Assembly (NCBI GenBank): GCA_003278195.1
Contig: QCGE01000005.1
Coordinates: forward strand, 1-64,000
Source of the DNA: Prochlorococcus sp. AG-363-P08
Lineage (GTDB): Bacteria > Cyanobacteriota > Cyanobacteriia > PCC-6307 > Cyanobiaceae
Length of the DNA: 64,000 nt
Direction of reading: 5' to 3'
Shown in pieces: positions 45,706-56,005 of the stretch. How positions within the stretch are numbered: the stretch's first letter is position 1; each line of letters opens with the position of its first letter. A program made the position numbers and the translations under genes. Under the pieces are notes generated by a model. It searched no databases. It saw nothing but the letters and a program-made list of their open reading frames with translations, and was not told the origin of the DNA.

Positions 45706-47305
45706 ATAAGGGAGGAAAACTTATCATTTTAATAAGTTCTTCTATTTCTTTTACTTTCATTAATGTGCCTAATAATCCAAATACTAATAGGCTTACAGAT
45801 GAAGATATGGCTATCTCAAAGAAAAGCCCAAGACTGTTATCTGGCCAATGCACTATTGATTCAAGAATCCAGGCACTTAAGCCAGAGAAAATTCCTGCAC
45901 AGATGATTTTGATGATTTCTATACACCAATCTTTAACTGGTAGGCCATTCAGCCTTTTATCTAATTGAATTAATAATGCCAAACATGTGAATAAGTTAAC
46001 CCCAGCAGTAGCAAGTACAAGTCCATTTGCTCCAAAGTTAAATGGTATTTGTGAGCCCCATGGGCTTGGTCCTCCTATAAATATCCAGTCTAGGAAGATA
46101 TTTAGGAAAATTCCTATTCCAGAGATTGCAAAAGGAGTTTGGCCATCACCTAATGAATAGAAAACACGGACCAATAAGTCTCTAGTTAGATATACGGGCA
46201 TGCCGACTCCATATGCAATTAATAATCCAGAGACTAATTTTGCTGCTTGAGAATCAAAGGCTCCTCTTTCAAATATTAAGGCGACTATTGGTGTGCTCAG
46301 AGCAATAAATATTGCACCTAGTGCAACCATACTCGCGACAGATAGTAATAGACCTTGCCTAACTCTTGAGATTAGTACTGATCTTTTTCCTTCTTCTCTA
46401 AGTCTTGATAATACTGGTAATAATGGTACCAACAAAGCATTAGAGATAAGACCTAAAGGTGTTTGAACTAATAATGTTGCATAACTAAGACCAGCTGCAG
46501 CTGAATAAATTCCTGAGGCGAAAAATAAATCAGTGAAAACATTGATTTGGAGCATCCCAGATGAGAGGGTTGCAGGTGCCATTACTTTCCAGACTTCTCT
46601 TACTCCTGGATGTCGCCAATTAAAGGAAAATTTTATTTTTGCTAGTTTATTGTTGATTAAGGCAGGTATTTGAGCAGCCCATTGAAGTAATGCCCCTATC
46701 AAGGTGGATGCCGCAAGAACAATGCCGCCTTTAATTGCAAACTGATTTGTACCTATATCTGTCCCTAATTGCGCCCACAATATTGCAACTCCAGTTATTA
46801 ATGACATGCTTGTCATAAGTGGAGAGATTGAAGGTATCCAGAATTGATCAGCTGCATTTAATGAGCCAAAGCCAAGCCCTATTAGCCCCCCTAAAAGTGC
46901 CATAGGTGCCATCAGTTGAAGTTGAATCACTGCTATTTGATGAAGTTGAGGACTTAATCCTGGCCCTACAATATTTATTAATTGGTTGGCAAATATTATA
47001 AGTATTCCTGTTATTGCGCCTAAAAGTAAACTCACTATTGTATTTATTGAGGTTAGGATTTCAGCGCTTTCTTCTCTTGTTCTTCGGCTCAAAACACTAA
47101 CCATTGCGCTGTGGAATGGCCCATTTATCCCTCCCAGCATTACAAAAAGGAACCCTGGGATCACATAGGCATAGTTAAAAGCGTCATATGCGGCACCGAC
47201 TCCAAATGCAGCAGCTATTACAAGCTGTCTAGCTAGCCCGCCTGTTTTGCTGAGAAGGGTTCCTAGGCTGACAATAAGAGCTATTCGCTTGAGAGATTTA
47301 GACAT
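45692..47305 (-). CDS. murJ: lipid II flippase MurJ
   Basis: MATE-like (MOP superfamily) transporter of 537 residues that moves lipid II across the cytoplasmic membrane for peptidoglycan synthesis. About 14 hydrophobic helices, with the family opening SLGTLLSKTGGLARQLVIAAAFG and the KVMAPATLSSGMLQINVFTDLFFASG core. It is a single minus-strand gene and converges with the DUF3181 cluster by 14 bases. Confidence 0.92.
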   Translation of the reverse strand: MSKSLKRIALIVSLGTLLSKTGGLARQLVIAAAFGVGAAYDAFNYAYVIPGFLFVMLGGINGPFHSAMVSVLSRRTREESAEILTSINTIVSLLLGAITGILIIFANQLINIVGPGLSPQLHQIAVIQLQLMAPMALLGGLIGLGFGSLNAADQFWIPSISPLMTSMSLITGVAILWAQLGTDIGTNQFAIKGGIVLAASTLIGALLQWAAQIPALINNKLAKIKFSFNWRHPGVREVWKVMAPATLSSGMLQINVFTDLFFASGIYSAAAGLSYATLLVQTPLGLISNALLVPLLPVLSRLREEGKRSVLISRVRQGLLLSVASMVALGAIFIALSTPIVALIFERGAFDSQAAKLVSGLLIAYGVGMPVYLTRDLLVRVFYSLGDGQTPFAISGIGIFLNIFLDWIFIGGPSPWGSQIPFNFGANGLVLATAGVNLFTCLALLIQLDKRLNGLPVKDWCIEIIKIICAGIFSGLSAWILESIVHWPDNSLGLFFEIAISSSVSLLVFGLLGTLMKVKEIEELIKMISFPPLFSSK

Positions 47306-47386
47306 TCTTTGCTTGAAGAAATTTCATGAGGGTTGGCTGTTTTTTTGTGAGAAACAAGCCATGCTTTCTAAAGTGACCAGGTCGAA

Positions 47387-48145
47387 ATGGTTGGCCATAC
47401 TCTTCTGACCTTCCCACCTCTTAAAGAAGGGATATTGCTGAGGAGATATAAGCGCTTTCTTGCGGATATTGAGCTGGAAAGTGGTGAAATCGTTACCGCC
47501 CATTGTGCAAACACTGGACCAATGACTGGTGTTCTGCATATCGGGGGGAAGGTCAGGATTAGGCATGCCCCATCTCCTAAGCGAAAACTTGCTTGGACAT
47601 GGGAGCAAGTAGAAACAGAGGGGCCAGATGGTACGAAGTGCTGGGCTGGGATTAATACTTCTTTGCCAAACCTTTTAGTGAGACTGGCAATTGAAGCGGG
47701 CTTTTTAAAAAAAGAACTAGGAAGTATTGCCCAGATTCAAAAGGAGGTGATCTATGGGAAAGAGAAGCGCAGCAGAATTGATTTGTTGTTGAAACCTATC
47801 CCAACCGAATCTGATCAACGTCAAATCTATGTAGAAGTGAAAAACACCACTTGGAAGAAGGGGAGGGTAGGACTTTTCCCAGATACTGTTACTGAAAGAG
47901 GCCAAAAACATCTCAAAGAATTGATGGGAGTATTGCCGCATTCAAGGTCCGTATTGATTCCTTGTATTTCGAGGAGAGATATTGATGAATTTGCGCCAGG
48001 AGATGAAGCCGATCCTTCTTATGGCAAACTTTTTCGTCTTTCTTTGGATTCAGGTGTAGAGGTCATTCCCTGTAGCTTTGGATTCCATATAGATAAGGTC
48101 ACTTGGGAAGGAAAGAAGCCCTTTAAAAGGAGTCAACCATCATAA
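47387..48145 (+). CDS. sfsA: SfsA-family protein (sugar fermentation stimulation homologue)
   Basis: A 252-residue protein with LKEGILLRRYKRFLADIELESGEIVTAHCANTGPM near the N-terminus and the VEVKNTTWKK / FPDTVTERGQKHLKEL region typical of SfsA, a nucleic-acid-binding protein with an endonuclease-like fold whose role outside E. coli is unclear. It is divergent from murJ. Confidence 0.93.
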   Translation: MVGHTLLTFPPLKEGILLRRYKRFLADIELESGEIVTAHCANTGPMTGVLHIGGKVRIRHAPSPKRKLAWTWEQVETEGPDGTKCWAGINTSLPNLLVRLAIEAGFLKKELGSIAQIQKEVIYGKEKRSRIDLLLKPIPTESDQRQIYVEVKNTTWKKGRVGLFPDTVTERGQKHLKELMGVLPHSRSVLIPCISRRDIDEFAPGDEADPSYGKLFRLSLDSGVEVIPCSFGFHIDKVTWEGKKPFKRSQPS

Positions 48146-48206
48146 GTATTAGTACTTGCCTCTTGAGACCCTATTTCATCTTAAAAAGATCAAAAGGTTA
48201 AGTTCG

Positions 48207-48230
48207 GTATAAATCCGTATAAATCAATAC
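48207..48230 (+). promoter_or_regulatory. tandem NtcA-type site in the amt1 promoter
   Basis: GTATAAATCAATAC (48217-48230) fits the NtcA consensus GTA-N8-TAC exactly. Ten bases upstream, GTATAAATCCGTAT (48207-48220) is a second copy with only the last base off (TAT for TAC), and both share GTATAAATC. A TATTTA -10-like box lies about 24 bases beyond the perfect site, close to the usual NtcA-promoter spacing. The amt1 start is 86 bases downstream. Confidence 0.75.
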
Positions 48231-48315
48231 TCGGCGATATGGAACTTGAAGTCATATTTATGTTTGTACTAACTGGACTAAAAGGGTTCAGCATTTAAAG
48301 CAGGTTTTTTTTCTT

Positions 48316-49779
48316 ATGACGACAGCCTTGCATTCGCCTCCTAGGCGTCGCACTGCGCGTCTCCAGGAGGCAAGTCTTCTGGAGGGGCCAATGCTCCTGT
48401 TGAAAAGTATTCGTGGGTTTAGTTCACATCGCTCATTGATGTGGTTTGCTTGCGTTCCTATTGCATTGTTGGGTTTAGGTCTTTTCAACCTTTCTGCACA
48501 TGCGGCAGAACTCCCTGAATTGAATGCAGCATTTCTAGCCAACAATCTTTGGCTGTTAGTAGCAACCATTCTTGTGATCTTTATGAACGCAGGATTCGCG
48601 ATGGTTGAGGCTGGAATGTGCAGGCAAAAGAATGCCGTAAACATTCTTGCTAAAAACCTTTTTGTTTTTGCTCTTGCAGTAACTGCGTATTGGTTTGTTG
48701 GTTATTCCATCATGTATGGAAATCCAGTAGCAGCAGGCTGGCTTTTCTTTAATGGGTTGTTTTTTGATCCAACAGTCACTGCAGAGCTTATTGGAGATGC
48801 AGGCTTAGTCCCAACAGTGGATTTCTTGTTCCAGGCTGCTTTTGCTGGTACAGCTGCAACTATTGTTTCTGGGCTTGTTGCTGAGAGAGTTAAGTTCGGT
48901 GAGTTCGTTGCCTTTTCATTGGTTTTAACAGCTGTTATTTATCCAATTTCTGGTAGTTGGCAGTGGAACGGAGGATGGCTTAGTGAAGCAGGGTTTGTTG
49001 ACTTTGCAGGTTCTTCGATTGTTCATTCAGTTGGTGCATGGGCTGGACTGGTTGGCGCAATGCTCTTAGGACCTCGTATTGGCAAATTTGTCAATGGGAA
49101 GGCTCAGGCAATGCCTGGTCACAATATGGCTATTGCAACTTTGGGAGCTCTTGTTCTTTGGATTGGTTGGTATGGCTTTAATCCTGGTTCCCAACTTGCA
49201 ATGGATCAATGGGTTCCATATGTTGCTGTGACTACTACCCTCGCTGCAGCAGGTGGCGCAATAGGTGCAACTGTTGTCTCAACACTGACATCTGGTAAGC
49301 CAGACCTAACGATGATTATCAATGGGATTCTTGCTGGACTTGTAAGTATTACTGCAGGCTGTGCGAATTTAACCATGTCAGGCGCCTGGCTGGCTGGCTT
49401 GGTTGGTGGCGTGATAGTTGTCTTCTCTGTTTCCGCGCTTGACTCCTTAGGAATCGATGACCCAGTTGGGGCTTTTTCCGTTCATGGAGTATGTGGAATC
49501 TGGGGAACCCTCGTAATAGGTCTGTGGGGCTATGACATTCAGGGCTCTGGTGCAGGCCTAGGCTTATTAACTGGCGGGGGCTTTGGCCAGCTTTGGATTC
49601 AGTTTGTTGGTTGCCTTGCTTATGCCATATGGACTGTATTGACTTGCTGGATTGCTTGGACAGTAATAGGCGGCTTCTTCGGAGGTATTCGTGTTAGTGA
49701 GGACGAAGAAATAGCTGGTCTTGATATCGGTGAGCATGGTATGGAGGCATATCCAGACTTTGCTTCTTCTGGCAACTAG
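48316..49779 (+). CDS. amt1: ammonium transporter Amt1
   Basis: AmtB/Mep/Rh-type channel for ammonium uptake, with about eleven helices after a signal-like first helix (MWFACVPIALLGLGLFNLSAHA). The core features NAGFAMVEAGMCRQKNAVNIL, the SIVHSVGAWAGLVGAML loop with the conserved central-pore His, and FSVHGVCGIWGTL are present. The track's ATG (48316) gives 487 residues; a strong GGAGGGG site also precedes an in-frame ATG at 48391 (462 residues). An NtcA box lies upstream and a strong terminator downstream. Confidence 0.95.
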   Translation: MTTALHSPPRRRTARLQEASLLEGPMLLLKSIRGFSSHRSLMWFACVPIALLGLGLFNLSAHAAELPELNAAFLANNLWLLVATILVIFMNAGFAMVEAGMCRQKNAVNILAKNLFVFALAVTAYWFVGYSIMYGNPVAAGWLFFNGLFFDPTVTAELIGDAGLVPTVDFLFQAAFAGTAATIVSGLVAERVKFGEFVAFSLVLTAVIYPISGSWQWNGGWLSEAGFVDFAGSSIVHSVGAWAGLVGAMLLGPRIGKFVNGKAQAMPGHNMAIATLGALVLWIGWYGFNPGSQLAMDQWVPYVAVTTTLAAAGGAIGATVVSTLTSGKPDLTMIINGILAGLVSITAGCANLTMSGAWLAGLVGGVIVVFSVSALDSLGIDDPVGAFSVHGVCGIWGTLVIGLWGYDIQGSGAGLGLLTGGGFGQLWIQFVGCLAYAIWTVLTCWIAWTVIGGFFGGIRVSEDEEIAGLDIGEHGMEAYPDFASSGN

Positions 49780-49805
49780 ACACTTCATAGCGTTTCTTAA
49801 AAAAA

Positions 49806-49830
49806 GCCTGGCCTTTGGCCAGGCTTTTTT
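49806..49830 (+). terminator. rho-independent terminator after amt1
   Basis: GCCTGGCC and GGCCAGGC form a perfect 8-bp GC-rich stem with a 3-base loop, followed by six Ts and preceded by an A-run. It lies 27 bases past the amt1 stop and is a textbook intrinsic terminator, probably isolating amt1 from ispH. Confidence 0.92.
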
Positions 49831-49889
49831 ACTTGGACTTGTTTAACTAATAGAATTAATCAATCAACGCATCTCAAAGGAAGATATTG

Positions 49890-51098
49890 ATGGATACTCA
49901 GGCATTTAAGCGATCCCTTCATCATTCGGAGAGGTATAACAGGCGAGGATTCGGTTCGCCTGCTAAAAGAGCACAGGAATTAGAAAAGGCCTATCAAAGT
50001 AGTTTGATTGCTTCGATAAGAGATAACGGATATACGTTGCAGCATGGAAGGTTGAAGGTGAAGTTGGCTGAAGCTTTTGGCTTTTGTTGGGGGGTAGAGC
50101 GAGCTGTTGCTATGGCTTATGAAACCAGGCGACATTATCCAAAAGAAAGGATTTGGATAACTAATGAGATCATTCATAATCCCTCTGTTAATGATCATTT
50201 AAGAGGGATGAATGTAAGCTTTATCCCCGCAGAAGAAGGAGTGAAAGATTTTTCAGATGTTAGTGATGGCGACGTTGTGATTTTGCCAGCTTTCGGTGCG
50301 ACAGTTCAGGAAATGCAGTTATTACATGAGAGAGGTTGTCACATTATTGATACCACTTGTCCTTGGGTTTCAAAGGTTTGGCATACAGTAGAAAAACACA
50401 AAAAGCATACATTTACTTCTATTATTCATGGCAAGGTTAAGCATGAAGAGACTCTCGCAACAAGTTCTTTTGCCGGGACGTATTTGGTTGTACTTGATTT
50501 AGAAGAGGCCGAATATGTCTCTGAATACATCCTTGGTCGTGGCAATCGGGAAGATTTTATTAGGCGATTTGAAAAAGCTTCTTCCCCCGGCTTTGACCCA
50601 GATAAGGACCTTCAAAGACTTGGTGTGGCCAACCAAACAACTATGTTGAAAAGTGAAACTGAGGAAATAGGAAGATTGTTTGAAAAAACAATGTTATCTA
50701 AATATGGACCATCTTCATTAAATGAGCATTTTTTAGCCTTTAACACTATTTGTGATGCTACAGAGGAAAGACAGGATGCAATGTTCTCTTTAGTAGATGA
50801 AAAGTTAGACCTTCTTGTCGTTATCGGGGGCTTTAACTCCTCCAATACAACTCATTTACAAGAAATAGCAATTAGTCGTGGAATTAGATCTTTTCATATC
50901 GATACACCTGAGAGAATTTCAGACGAAAATATGATTATGCATAAGCCTTTAGGGGAAGAGATGGTTTGTGAAAGTGATTTTTTACCCCAAGGACAAGTGA
51001 CTGTAGGAATTACTTCTGGAGCCTCAACACCTGACAGAATAGTTGAATATGTTATCCAGAGAATAATTGCACTTAGTGAGAAAACTATTTCTGCTTAG
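49890..51098 (+). CDS. ispH: 4-hydroxy-3-methylbut-2-enyl diphosphate reductase
   Basis: Iron-sulfur enzyme that makes IPP and DMAPP in the last step of the MEP isoprenoid pathway, needed for carotenoids and chlorophyll phytol. The three cluster cysteines are in [24 protein letters not shown] and [12 protein letters not shown]. The ATG at 49890 (402 residues) is preceded by AAGGAAG; the track's TTG adds one residue. Its length is typical of the longer cyanobacterial IspH. Confidence 0.95.
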   Translation: MDTQAFKRSLHHSERYNRRGFGSPAKRAQELEKAYQSSLIASIRDNGYTLQHGRLKVKLAEAFGFCWGVERAVAMAYETRRHYPKERIWITNEIIHNPSVNDHLRGMNVSFIPAEEGVKDFSDVSDGDVVILPAFGATVQEMQLLHERGCHIIDTTCPWVSKVWHTVEKHKKHTFTSIIHGKVKHEETLATSSFAGTYLVVLDLEEAEYVSEYILGRGNREDFIRRFEKASSPGFDPDKDLQRLGVANQTTMLKSETEEIGRLFEKTMLSKYGPSSLNEHFLAFNTICDATEERQDAMFSLVDEKLDLLVVIGGFNSSNTTHLQEIAISRGIRSFHIDTPERISDENMIMHKPLGEEMVCESDFLPQGQVTVGITSGASTPDRIVEYVIQRIIALSEKTISA

Positions 51099-51283
51099 TC
51101 TTTGCAAAGTTTATAAATTAAAAATATAATTACTTTCATTAGTTCAATTAAAAAGGTTTAAAATTTCTTTCGTCTTAGTCTGTGCAAGTTAATTTTCTCT
51201 TGATTTACAGATATTTCTTCATGACATATACTCTTTAGTCCCTTCTTCCTTCCTAAGATACTTGGAATTAGGTTAATTAGAAA

Positions 51284-51862
51284 ATGTCAGACTCCGAAAA
51301 TCCCAAGCCCAAATCAGCTCCTCCAAGCATTTCACCTAAGCTCAATGCAACTTCTGCACCACAGAGAGTGGAGGTTGTAGTTGATAACACATCTTCAGAG
51401 GGCACAGTAAACATCACTGCGGAATTAGCAATTTTTCTGCTGCGCATTTTAGTTAGTGTGATGATGGTTCACCATGGCCTAGAAAAGTTTCAGGATCCTC
51501 AGGGCTTCTCTGAGTTTGTTGTAGGGAAATATTTTCCTTTTCTACCTGGAGATCCAGTTATTTGGACTTTCGCTGCTGCGGCGACACAAGTCGTATGTCC
51601 TATTGGCCTGGCGATAGGTGTTTTCGCAAGGATTTCTGCTTTAGGACTTCTGTCTACGATGTTATTTGCAATACCATTTCATTTGCTGGATACAGGGCTG
51701 GAAGGCTTCCCTTTGGCGGTAGTAGAAGCACATAACTATGCTTTTGAACCTGCATCAATTTACGCGGGAATTTTCTTTTATTTTTTATGCGCTGGACCTG
51801 GCAGACTATCTGCCTCAAGGAAAACAAATAAAATTACTTATTACCCTAAAAAGGAGGTTTAG
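51284..51862 (+). CDS. DoxX-family membrane protein
   Basis: A 192-residue protein with an extended polar Ser/Pro-rich N-terminus (about 45 residues) followed by four hydrophobic helices in the DoxX pattern: LRILVSVMMVHHGLEKFQDPQGF, then WTFAAAATQVVCPIGLAIGVFAR and ALGLLSTMLFAIPFHLL. DoxX-type proteins have been linked to quinol oxidation or redox stress, but the role here is unknown. It lies alone between ispH and the convergent purH. Confidence 0.85.
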   Translation: MSDSENPKPKSAPPSISPKLNATSAPQRVEVVVDNTSSEGTVNITAELAIFLLRILVSVMMVHHGLEKFQDPQGFSEFVVGKYFPFLPGDPVIWTFAAAATQVVCPIGLAIGVFARISALGLLSTMLFAIPFHLLDTGLEGFPLAVVEAHNYAFEPASIYAGIFFYFLCAGPGRLSASRKTNKITYYPKKEV

Positions 51863-51920
51863 ATAGTTAAATTTAGAAAGCATAAATTAATGAGAAACCG
51901 TAGAAATATATTCCTGTTAT

Positions 51921-53483
51921 TTAATGTAAGAAGTGTCGTCTCCCTGTGAAAATCATTGTGATTCCATGTTCGTTGCATGCTGCAATTGAGTCTTCATCTC
52001 GAATACTTCCGCCCGGTTGAATTATTGCAGAAATGCCATACTTAGCTGCTAAGCGAACAGTGTCATCAAAAGGGAAAAAACCATCGCTTGCGAGAACTGC
52101 TCCTTTGACTTCTTCTCCAGCGGCTTCAATAGCAAGTTTTGCTGCGCCAACTCTATTCATTTGACCGGCACCTACCCCAAGAGTTTGGCCTGATGATGCC
52201 ACTAGGATGGCATTTGAACGAATATGTCTGACAACTCTCCAAGCAAAGTACATGTCTTCTTTTTGTTTTTCCGAAGGTAAGGTTTTGGTGACTATTCCCC
52301 ATTCATTTTGGTCGACTTTTTGAATATCTTGCTCTTGGATTATTGCGCCACCAAGAATGCTACGCAATTGATCTTTTTCAGAAGAATCAATGGCATTTGA
52401 ATTGATTTCCAATAATCGTAGGTTTTTCTTTTTGGAAAGAACTTCTTGAGCTTCTATAGAAAATTCCGGAGCAAGAGCACACTCAATAAATAGTTGCGTT
52501 AACTCTTCTGCCGTTTGCTTGTCTACCTTTTGATTTAGAGCAACTATTCCGCCGAAAGCACTTATTGGATCTGCTTGCAATGCTTTTTTTAATGCTTCCT
52601 GAAGGGAATCACTGATTCCTACTCCACAGGGGTTTGTATGTTTTACAACTACAGCAGCAGGCTCTCTAGCTGGGTTTGCCCCTGTTTTGTCATACCCAAA
52701 CTCTCTAACGGTTGAAAGGGCGGCATCTAGATCTAGAAGATTGTTTGTGCTGAGTTCTTTCCCTTGTAATTGCTTGGCTGCGCCCCAGCCCTGATATTTA
52801 TTGCTATACCAAGCGGCATTTTGATGAGGATTCTCTCCATATCTCAGTGTCTGCTTGAGGGGCAGAACCTCAAGACGAGGCGAATCTTCATTGTTCAATT
52901 TTTGGCTGATCCATTTGCTTATAGCTACGTCATAAGCAGCCGTAAGCTCAAAAGCTTCAAGAGCAAGTTTGCAACGTAAATCTCTTGTGGTTTCACCTTT
53001 GCCTTTCTCAAGGGCATCTAAAAAAATTTCATATTGATCTGGACTTGTTAGTACGGCTACATCTTTATGGTTTTTTGCAGCGGCACGAACCATTGCTGGT
53101 CCTCCAATATCAATGTTTTCAATGGCTTTATCCCAGCTCACATTTTTATCGGCAACTGTTTCTTTGAAAGGGTACAAATTCACTACAACTAGATCTATTG
53201 CAAGGATCTTGTTCTTCTTTAGGTCTGATTCATGTGCTTGGTCCTCGCGCTTAGCGAGAATTCCTCCGTGAATTTTAGGATGAAGGGTTTTAACTCGGCC
53301 GCCAAGAATTTCTGGCTCGCCAGTGTGATCTGCCACCCGTTTTACTTCTAAACCACCTTCTTCTAGAGCTTTTGCAGTCCCACCACTAGAGATCAACTCA
53401 AAACCATATTGATGATGAAGCTTTTTCGCTAATGGTAATAAGCCTTCTTTGTTGGAGACGCTTAATAATGCTATGGGTGGCAT
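51921..53483 (-). CDS. purH: bifunctional AICAR transformylase / IMP cyclohydrolase
   Basis: Catalyses the last two steps of IMP synthesis. The N-terminal cyclohydrolase (MGS-like) domain opens [19 protein letters not shown] with [12 protein letters not shown] and [24 protein letters not shown]. The transformylase half has [26 protein letters not shown] and the C-terminal [20 protein letters not shown] / [14 protein letters not shown]. Length is 520 residues; divergent from the esterase gene. Confidence 0.96.
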   Translation of the reverse strand: MPPIALLSVSNKEGLLPLAKKLHHQYGFELISSGGTAKALEEGGLEVKRVADHTGEPEILGGRVKTLHPKIHGGILAKREDQAHESDLKKNKILAIDLVVVNLYPFKETVADKNVSWDKAIENIDIGGPAMVRAAAKNHKDVAVLTSPDQYEIFLDALEKGKGETTRDLRCKLALEAFELTAAYDVAISKWISQKLNNEDSPRLEVLPLKQTLRYGENPHQNAAWYSNKYQGWGAAKQLQGKELSTNNLLDLDAALSTVREFGYDKTGANPAREPAAVVVKHTNPCGVGISDSLQEALKKALQADPISAFGGIVALNQKVDKQTAEELTQLFIECALAPEFSIEAQEVLSKKKNLRLLEINSNAIDSSEKDQLRSILGGAIIQEQDIQKVDQNEWGIVTKTLPSEKQKEDMYFAWRVVRHIRSNAILVASSGQTLGVGAGQMNRVGAAKLAIEAAGEEVKGAVLASDGFFPFDDTVRLAAKYGISAIIQPGGSIRDEDSIAACNEHGITMIFTGRRHFLH

Positions 53484-53546
53484 TTGCTTAGGTGAAAGAA
53501 TTTTCCTTGAGCCAACCTAGTCATTAGTCAAAAGTTTTTCGCAATC

Positions 53547-54149
53547 ATGTCGGATCTTCTTAGCTATAGCCATTCAGAGGCTAAACATAGATTAGTAATG
53601 CTTCATGGTTGGGGTGCGGATGCTGATGACCTTGTTCCTTTTGGGCAAAAGCTGATTTGCGGATTACCTTTCCCTGTTGAATTGATATCTCTTCGAGCGC
53701 CTGAAGAGCACCCAAGCGGCCATGGCAGGCAATGGTATGGATTGTTCCCTTCTGATTGGCAAGCAGTGCCAAATGCGGTGATTAGCCTAAAGTCACGTCT
53801 CTTGGATCTGGCGAAAAGTTCTATTCCTTTAGAAAAAACTGTATTGCTTGGATTTTCGCAGGGTGGGGCTATGGGGTTGTCAACTGGAAGCGAACTCCCT
53901 TTAGCAGGACTAATCTGTTGTAGTGGTTATCCTCATCCAGAGTGGATACCTAATGAGAGAATTCCACCTGTATTCCTTTCTCATGGGAAGCTTGATGAAG
54001 TTGTCCCTGCTGTTGCATTAAAGAAAATAATTGATTCTTTAAAAGAAGTAAATGTTATTCCTGAGGTTTTTTCATTTAAAGGTGGACACAATATTCCCCT
54101 AGAGTCAATTCCAGAAATGCAGAGAAAGCTTTCTGAATGGCTTTTTTAA
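53547..54149 (+). CDS. alpha/beta-hydrolase, carboxylesterase/phospholipase type
   Basis: A 200-residue serine hydrolase. The oxyanion-region HGWGADADD follows the first strand, the nucleophile elbow is LLGFSQGGAM (Ser about residue 105), the Asp lies in HGKLDEVVP, and the His is in KGGHNIP near the C-terminus. The fold and size match the acyl-protein-thioesterase / YpfH family. The substrate is unknown. Start ATG at 53547. Confidence 0.87.
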   Translation: MSDLLSYSHSEAKHRLVMLHGWGADADDLVPFGQKLICGLPFPVELISLRAPEEHPSGHGRQWYGLFPSDWQAVPNAVISLKSRLLDLAKSSIPLEKTVLLGFSQGGAMGLSTGSELPLAGLICCSGYPHPEWIPNERIPPVFLSHGKLDEVVPAVALKKIIDSLKEVNVIPEVFSFKGGHNIPLESIPEMQRKLSEWLF

Positions 54150-54162
54150 GGGGAGTATTTAT

Positions 54163-54531
54163 CTATACAAAAGCATACTCGTACTCTTCTATTTCTTCCC
54201 AGTCATCTGAGGTCAATTCTAGACCTTCAAACATACTTTCCTCTCCAACTGAGTCAACAATGTTTCTAAGTGAGGGGAATAGAAAATGGTTTTCTTCGGC
54301 GTATTGAGCACTAAAAAGACCCTTCTCGCCCCAGAAGAACTTGTCAGTAGTGTGTTCGTTTCGGCGGACGTTTATCAGGGCCGGTGATCTAAGGCCTGCT
54401 TCAGCTATATAACGCCTAGCCGCTGTGACTGGTTTGTGTTCGCCAGTTTCAAGATTGTAGGTGGGAACGTGAGCCAAAACCCTTTGTCCAGCTAGTCTTC
54501 TGCGGCTAATCCGCTTACGTTTTTTAGACAT
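54163..54531 (-). CDS. DUF3155-family protein
   Basis: A 122-residue protein with a basic N-terminus (MSKKRKRISRRRLAGQRVLAHVPTYNL), a RYIAEAGLRSPALINVRRNEHTTDKFFWGEKGLF core and an acidic tail (ELTSDDWEEIEEYEYAF). This is the cyanobacterial DUF3155 pattern; function unknown. The very basic head might bind nucleic acid. It converges with the esterase gene by a 13-base gap. Confidence 0.87.
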   Translation of the reverse strand: MSKKRKRISRRRLAGQRVLAHVPTYNLETGEHKPVTAARRYIAEAGLRSPALINVRRNEHTTDKFFWGEKGLFSAQYAEENHFLFPSLRNIVDSVGEESMFEGLELTSDDWEEIEEYEYAFV

Positions 54532-54874
54532 TTAGAAAGATGCTCCTCTGAGGGATAGAGATTCAGGAAATTCTTAGGTGATGTACTGCTTAAGGCGTTC
54601 CATTTTGGGGAAATGGCACAAAATCATGCCAAGCCTTCAAAGTTCATCAGCTCTCTGGTGGATCTAAGGCCAGAGCTTGCAACAAGGGATTAATCTTCCT
54701 CTGCTGTAGCTTTGATAGCACTTTTTGTGCTACTTCTGCCGCGAAGACGTTAAGCACGTGCCTCACGAGCAAGCGTTTACCTTGGTCGATAACCACATCT
54801 TAATACTTTTTTTCGATTTTTCAAGTTTTTGGCTGGCTTCATTTCTTGCAGCTCTAAACGTTCAATCCTTTGTT
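54532..54874. other. region between DUF3155 and the histidine kinase
   Basis: About 340 bases carrying divergent promoters. A TAGCAC-TTTTT-GTGCTA hairpin (54716-54732) and a GCACGTGC palindrome further right show some folded structure, perhaps in the kinase leader. The track translates 50 codons before MELSDRF, but these read unlike the family and I exclude them. No RNA family is recognised. Confidence 0.4.
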
Positions 54875-56005
54875 ATGGAGCTTTCGGATAGGTTTTTGAA
54901 TTTGGTAAAAAGGCAACTCAGTGCTTTTGATGCGGAGGAAAACCTTCAGCGTCTAGTAGTTTATGTCGCCCAGACAAGCTCTGAAGAAGACCCAACTTTA
55001 GAGGCCATTGGTGAATGGCCTGATACAGATCAAGTTCTGCCTCCAGTAGAAGAGGACCCTGGGTTGCGTGACCCTTCTCCTGCAAGGCGATGGTATCCAC
55101 TCCAAGAAGGACAAATTCTTTTAGGGGTTATTCGGGCGGAGTGCCTGCAATCACTTGAAGAATGGCCAGATGGACTTGATAAAAGCTTGAGCTCAACAGC
55201 AATTGTTTTGACTCATTGTTTAAGTCTTGAGTTGGAAAGAAACAAACTTCTTGATCAGCTAAGCCATCAACGGAATCAAATTAGTTTGATGGTGCATCAA
55301 TTGCGAAATCCATTAACCGCATTACGTACTTATGCGGAATTACTTTTAAGAAGGTTGGGCCCAGAAAATCGTAATCTTAATTTAGTAGAAGGACTGCTGA
55401 ATGAGCAGGCCCAGTTAGATAGATATATTAGTGGATTAGATATGATAGGGGTGGCTAAGTCAAATATTATCGAAGGAAATACATCTCCATTATTATTACC
55501 ACCTCTATTAAAAGAAAGTACTAACAACTCAGTTAGATCTTTACTTTCTCCTTTGATAGATAGAGCCTCAGTAACTGCAAAGTTGCAGGGGTATAAATGG
55601 TTTGGTCCAGTTGATTGGCCAGAATGGACTTCTGATCCTTGTTATCTAAGTAATGACTCTTTAGCTGAAATCTTGGCAAATCTTTTAGAGAATGCATTTA
55701 AATATAGCCACTCTGGCAGTTCATTGGGTTTATTGATTTTGGGATACGGATTATGTGTTTGGAATCAGGGTAATGAAATACCTTATGAAGAAAGAGAGAA
55801 GGTTTTTGATAAAGGTTTTCGAGGGATTACTAGTGAAAATTCATCTGGAAGTGGTTTAGGCCTTGCATTGGCAAGAGAGTTGGCAGTAGAAGTGGGAGGA
55901 AGATTAGAATTGATAATTCCACCTAAAACTGTTGAACGATCTTTACCAGAAAAAGGCAATGCTTTTTTACTAACAGTGCCTAGGAAAGAAGGGCAAAGCA
56001 AATAA
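54875..56005 (+). CDS. sensor histidine kinase
   Basis: From the ATG at 54875 the protein has 376 residues. The N-terminal domain (about 1-120) has no transmembrane helix; it includes an acidic EDPTLEAIGEWPDTDQ stretch and a GAF-like LLGVIRAE segment. The dimerisation/phosphoacceptor helix is VHQLRNPLTALRTYAELLL with the phospho-His, and the HATPase domain shows ENAFKYSHSG and GSGLGLALARELA. No response regulator is adjacent. It overlaps the convergent cobS by 26 bases. Confidence 0.9.
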   Translation: MELSDRFLNLVKRQLSAFDAEENLQRLVVYVAQTSSEEDPTLEAIGEWPDTDQVLPPVEEDPGLRDPSPARRWYPLQEGQILLGVIRAECLQSLEEWPDGLDKSLSSTAIVLTHCLSLELERNKLLDQLSHQRNQISLMVHQLRNPLTALRTYAELLLRRLGPENRNLNLVEGLLNEQAQLDRYISGLDMIGVAKSNIIEGNTSPLLLPPLLKESTNNSVRSLLSPLIDRASVTAKLQGYKWFGPVDWPEWTSDPCYLSNDSLAEILANLLENAFKYSHSGSSLGLLILGYGLCVWNQGNEIPYEEREKVFDKGFRGITSENSSGSGLGLALARELAVEVGGRLELIIPPKTVERSLPEKGNAFLLTVPRKEGQSK

